Shown here piece after piece: positions 7,301 through 7,836 of a DNA stretch of 7,836 nt (positions are counted from its first letter, which is position 1; each line of letters begins with the position of its first letter). A program made the translations under genes and the position numbers. The notes beneath the pieces were generated by a model. The model had not been told where the DNA came from. It did not search any database and saw only the letters and a program-made list of their open reading frames with translations. This DNA comes from Candidatus Stahliibacteriota bacterium (GTDB lineage Bacteria > Hydrothermota > Tepidihabitantia > B3-TA06). The DNA lies in assembly GCA_030592225.1 (NCBI GenBank), contig JAUVJT010000099.1, forward strand, positions 1 to 7,836. The letters are read 5' to 3'.

Positions 7301-7807
7301 ATAAACGATCTGTTGGAGCTTTCCCGGGTGGGTCGAGTCAAGAACCCTTACGAGGAAACAGATATTGACCAATTGATATCAGAGACTATTTCTACTCTTG
7401 CTCCCGATGAAAAGGTATCCATTCAGATAGAAGGATCAATGCCTGGCATCGTGTGTGACCGGGTGAGGATTGGACAAGTTTTTGCCAACCTTATCTCAAA
7501 TGCCGTCAAGTATAATGATAAAGAAAATCCAGTGATAACAATTGCGGCTCAAGACACCGGTGAAGAGATTGAATTCCAAGTGGCTGATAATGGCCCGGGG
7601 ATCGAGGAACGTCACTTTGAGAAGATATTCAAGATTTTCCAAAGGCTAAGCTCAGATGGTGCCGGTACGGGAATCGGGCTGGCGCTTGTGAAAAAGATAG
7701 TGGAAGATCACAAGGGACGCATCTGGCTGGAATCGGAAGTGGGGAAAGGGTCAACCTTCAAGTTTACGCTGCCTAGAATCCAGAAATCTAATGAGGAGGA
7801 AGAATGA
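4394..7807 (+). CDS. Soluble multi-sensor histidine kinase: HAMP-like, GAF x4, PAS, HisKA, HATPase
   Basis: A large cytoplasmic sensor kinase of 1137 residues from ATG 4394 (numbering used here). GTG 4361 would add 11 residues, and neither start has a strong Shine-Dalgarno. Domains: HAMP-like segment 27-79 (IAPVIQKVSLGEFDEKI, then DEFTELLIGLNLMIDDL); GAF1 85-249; GAF2 257-423; GAF3 430-596; coiled linker to about 620; PAS 609-729 (AIILVSVSETILFVNPAAARLFG, then AILTDIT); GAF4 728-894; coiled coil VLEQRVQERTADLAKSNDALE; HisKA 914-981 with phospho-acceptor His924 in SHDLKAPLR; HATPase_c 1019-1129 with the N-box (NLISNAVKY, N1036), DNGPG (1065-1069) and GTGIGLALV (1091-1099). No transmembrane stretch or signal peptide is seen. 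The HisKA region resembles the phytochrome/Cph1-type kinases, but no chromophore role is claimed because no bilin-binding motif was recognised. The GAF ligands are unknown. The ATGA overlap with the next gene shows translational coupling to a probable response regulator. The kinase core looks intact and functional. Confidence 0.93.
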   Translation: MSNEKEKIIKSDSDENYREYVRKRLNSIAPVIQKVSLGEFDEKIDIPEGVEDEFTELLIGLNLMIDDLRFMFSENSTKTEELERRFTELSVFNEVGQALGSTLKLDELLDVIYAQTSRVMDTESFYIALYNEKSQTVEFPIFIETDKRTSLPPQQFGRGLTEYIITTRKPLLIRKDVTGAKQKLGIESVVYGDPALCWLGVPMISQEKVIGVMTVQSTRKSGLYDEDHKRLLSSIANQAVGAVANARAYQEVQRRVGELAAFNEVGRALGSTLKLEERLRIIYEQARRVMPADHFYVALYHPASDDMEAEVEFVFYVQDGHQAPSHIRTFNNGFTEHVIKTGEPLFIQRDLRKRVEELGLDVVVLGTPAKSWLGVPLVARDQVVGVMAVQSIEHEEAYDEGHKAFLISLASQASGAIDNARAYRKLENRLTELSVLNEISRTIGSTLDVEELYGVLHEQIIRLMDAGNFYIALYDSEREEVSFPYALVAGRRVSTGEGEWATRCAGHGMTEYVIQTGKPQLVQGDSGVELDKRGVNHIGKATHSWIGAPMIARNQVIGVVALQAFDPDIRYTPKDMRFLQLVANQAAPAVENARAYQELENNLAELKRAEEALREREELYRTVVNTSQEAIILVSVSETILFVNPAAARLFGCTAENLRDRSLLDFIPEEEKQLLQSQTVRRMKGETSRYELTVLSQDGSTRRVLVNAAPLYDAEGEFQAGMAILTDITELSVINEIGRAISSTLDINELYVVLHEQTKRLMDADNFYIALYDKSLNEVSFPYSFQDGQRQTAGEGEWVTRRAGNGLTEHVIQTAESHLVQGDSEAEVVKHGANHMGKPASVWMGVPMVVRNEVIGVMAVQAFEMEITYSEKDIDLMQTVANQAAQAVENARAYSVLEQRVQERTADLAKSNDALEDFVYTVSHDLKAPLRAILGFSQFLVEDFGSELPDEGKMYLERMSQSAKRMELLINDLLELSRVGRVKNPYEETDIDQLISETISTLAPDEKVSIQIEGSMPGIVCDRVRIGQVFANLISNAVKYNDKENPVITIAAQDTGEEIEFQVADNGPGIEERHFEKIFKIFQRLSSDGAGTGIGLALVKKIVEDHKGRIWLESEVGKGSTFKFTLPRIQKSNEEEE
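5681..6181 (+). repeat. GAF3 module, first copy of an internal duplication
   Basis: The 167-codon segment aligns without a gap to 6575-7075. By hand count about 105 of 167 residues are identical (about 63%), including HEQ..RLMDA.NFYIALYD, GEGEW.TR.AG, LVQGDS and VANQAA.AVENARAY. The two other GAF domains are clearly more distant. Confidence 0.85.
6575..7075 (+). repeat. GAF4 module, second copy of the internal duplication
   Basis: This is the partner of 5681-6181 in the same reading frame, offset by 298 codons. The PAS domain and its coiled linker lie between the copies. The PAS ends TDIT, and the GAF repeat begins at the same residues (ITELSVINEI), so the junction is seamless. Confidence 0.85.
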
Positions 7808-7836
7808 AGCAAAGCGGCATCCCTATTCTCCTGGTC
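7804..7836 (+). CDS. Start of a probable response regulator, cut by the window edge
   Basis: Only 11 codons are visible (MKQSGIPILLV). The ATG overlaps the kinase stop as ATGA, and the Shine-Dalgarno GAGGAGGAAG lies inside the last Glu codons of the kinase. The IPILLV ending matches the first β-strand of receiver domains, which normally continues with acidic residues. Cph1-like kinases are typically followed by a small Rcp1-like receiver. Identity is therefore inferred mostly from context. Confidence 0.6.
   Translation, partial: MKQSGIPILLV

Noticed and set aside
6587..7372. A 261-codon open frame on the minus strand
   Set aside because: It lies wholly antisense to the GAF4 and HisKA regions of the kinase. 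Similar antisense frames recur under the other GAF copies, as expected from repeated coding sequence.

Overview
The window is about 7.8 kb of bacterial chromosome, roughly half G+C by eye. It holds four complete reading frames or gene halves, three partial or ambiguous genes, and no RNA genes, insertion sequences or CRISPR. Two independent pieces point to the type IX secretion system (T9SS, the Por system). One is a response regulator with a PglZ domain that matches PorX in every conserved block. The other is a secreted protein ending in a T9SS type A / FlgD-like C-terminal sorting domain. T9SS is a feature of Bacteroidetes and the wider FCB group. The protein style (multi-GAF soluble kinases, short cargo with this CTD, moderate GC) fits an uncultured FCB-related lineage of the WOR-3 / Zixibacteria kind. 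That assignment is inference, not proof.

Layout. Minus strand, right to left: a small lipoprotein (2613-3050) with a perfect consensus promoter; then porX, interrupted by an in-frame TAG into a receiver half (2013-2399) and a PglZ half (882-2000); then the first ~267 codons of an Ldh_2-family malate/lactate-type dehydrogenase (802 to the left edge). A 227-bp divergent region (3051-3277) separates these from the plus-strand genes. Plus strand: the T9SS cargo protein (3278-4231) with its own promoter, strong Shine-Dalgarno and intrinsic terminator; a 1137-residue soluble hybrid-sensor-like histidine kinase (4394-7807) with four GAF domains and one PAS; and, overlapping its stop by ATGA, the first 11 codons of what is probably its response regulator.

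How they work together. The cargo protein should be exported by Sec, cross the outer membrane by T9SS and be processed through its CTD. PorX is the known regulator of T9SS genes and effector of that system in Bacteroidetes. The kinase and downstream regulator form a separate cytoplasmic two-component pair sensing small molecules through GAF/PAS. The lipoprotein is unassigned.

The main point for a second look is the single amber codon that separates the two halves of an otherwise intact PorX, in frame, exactly in the interdomain linker. The porX promoter is also placed so that its transcript should begin at the ATG (leaderless). The four promoters found all use a TTGAC(A/T) -35 and a 16-bp spacer.
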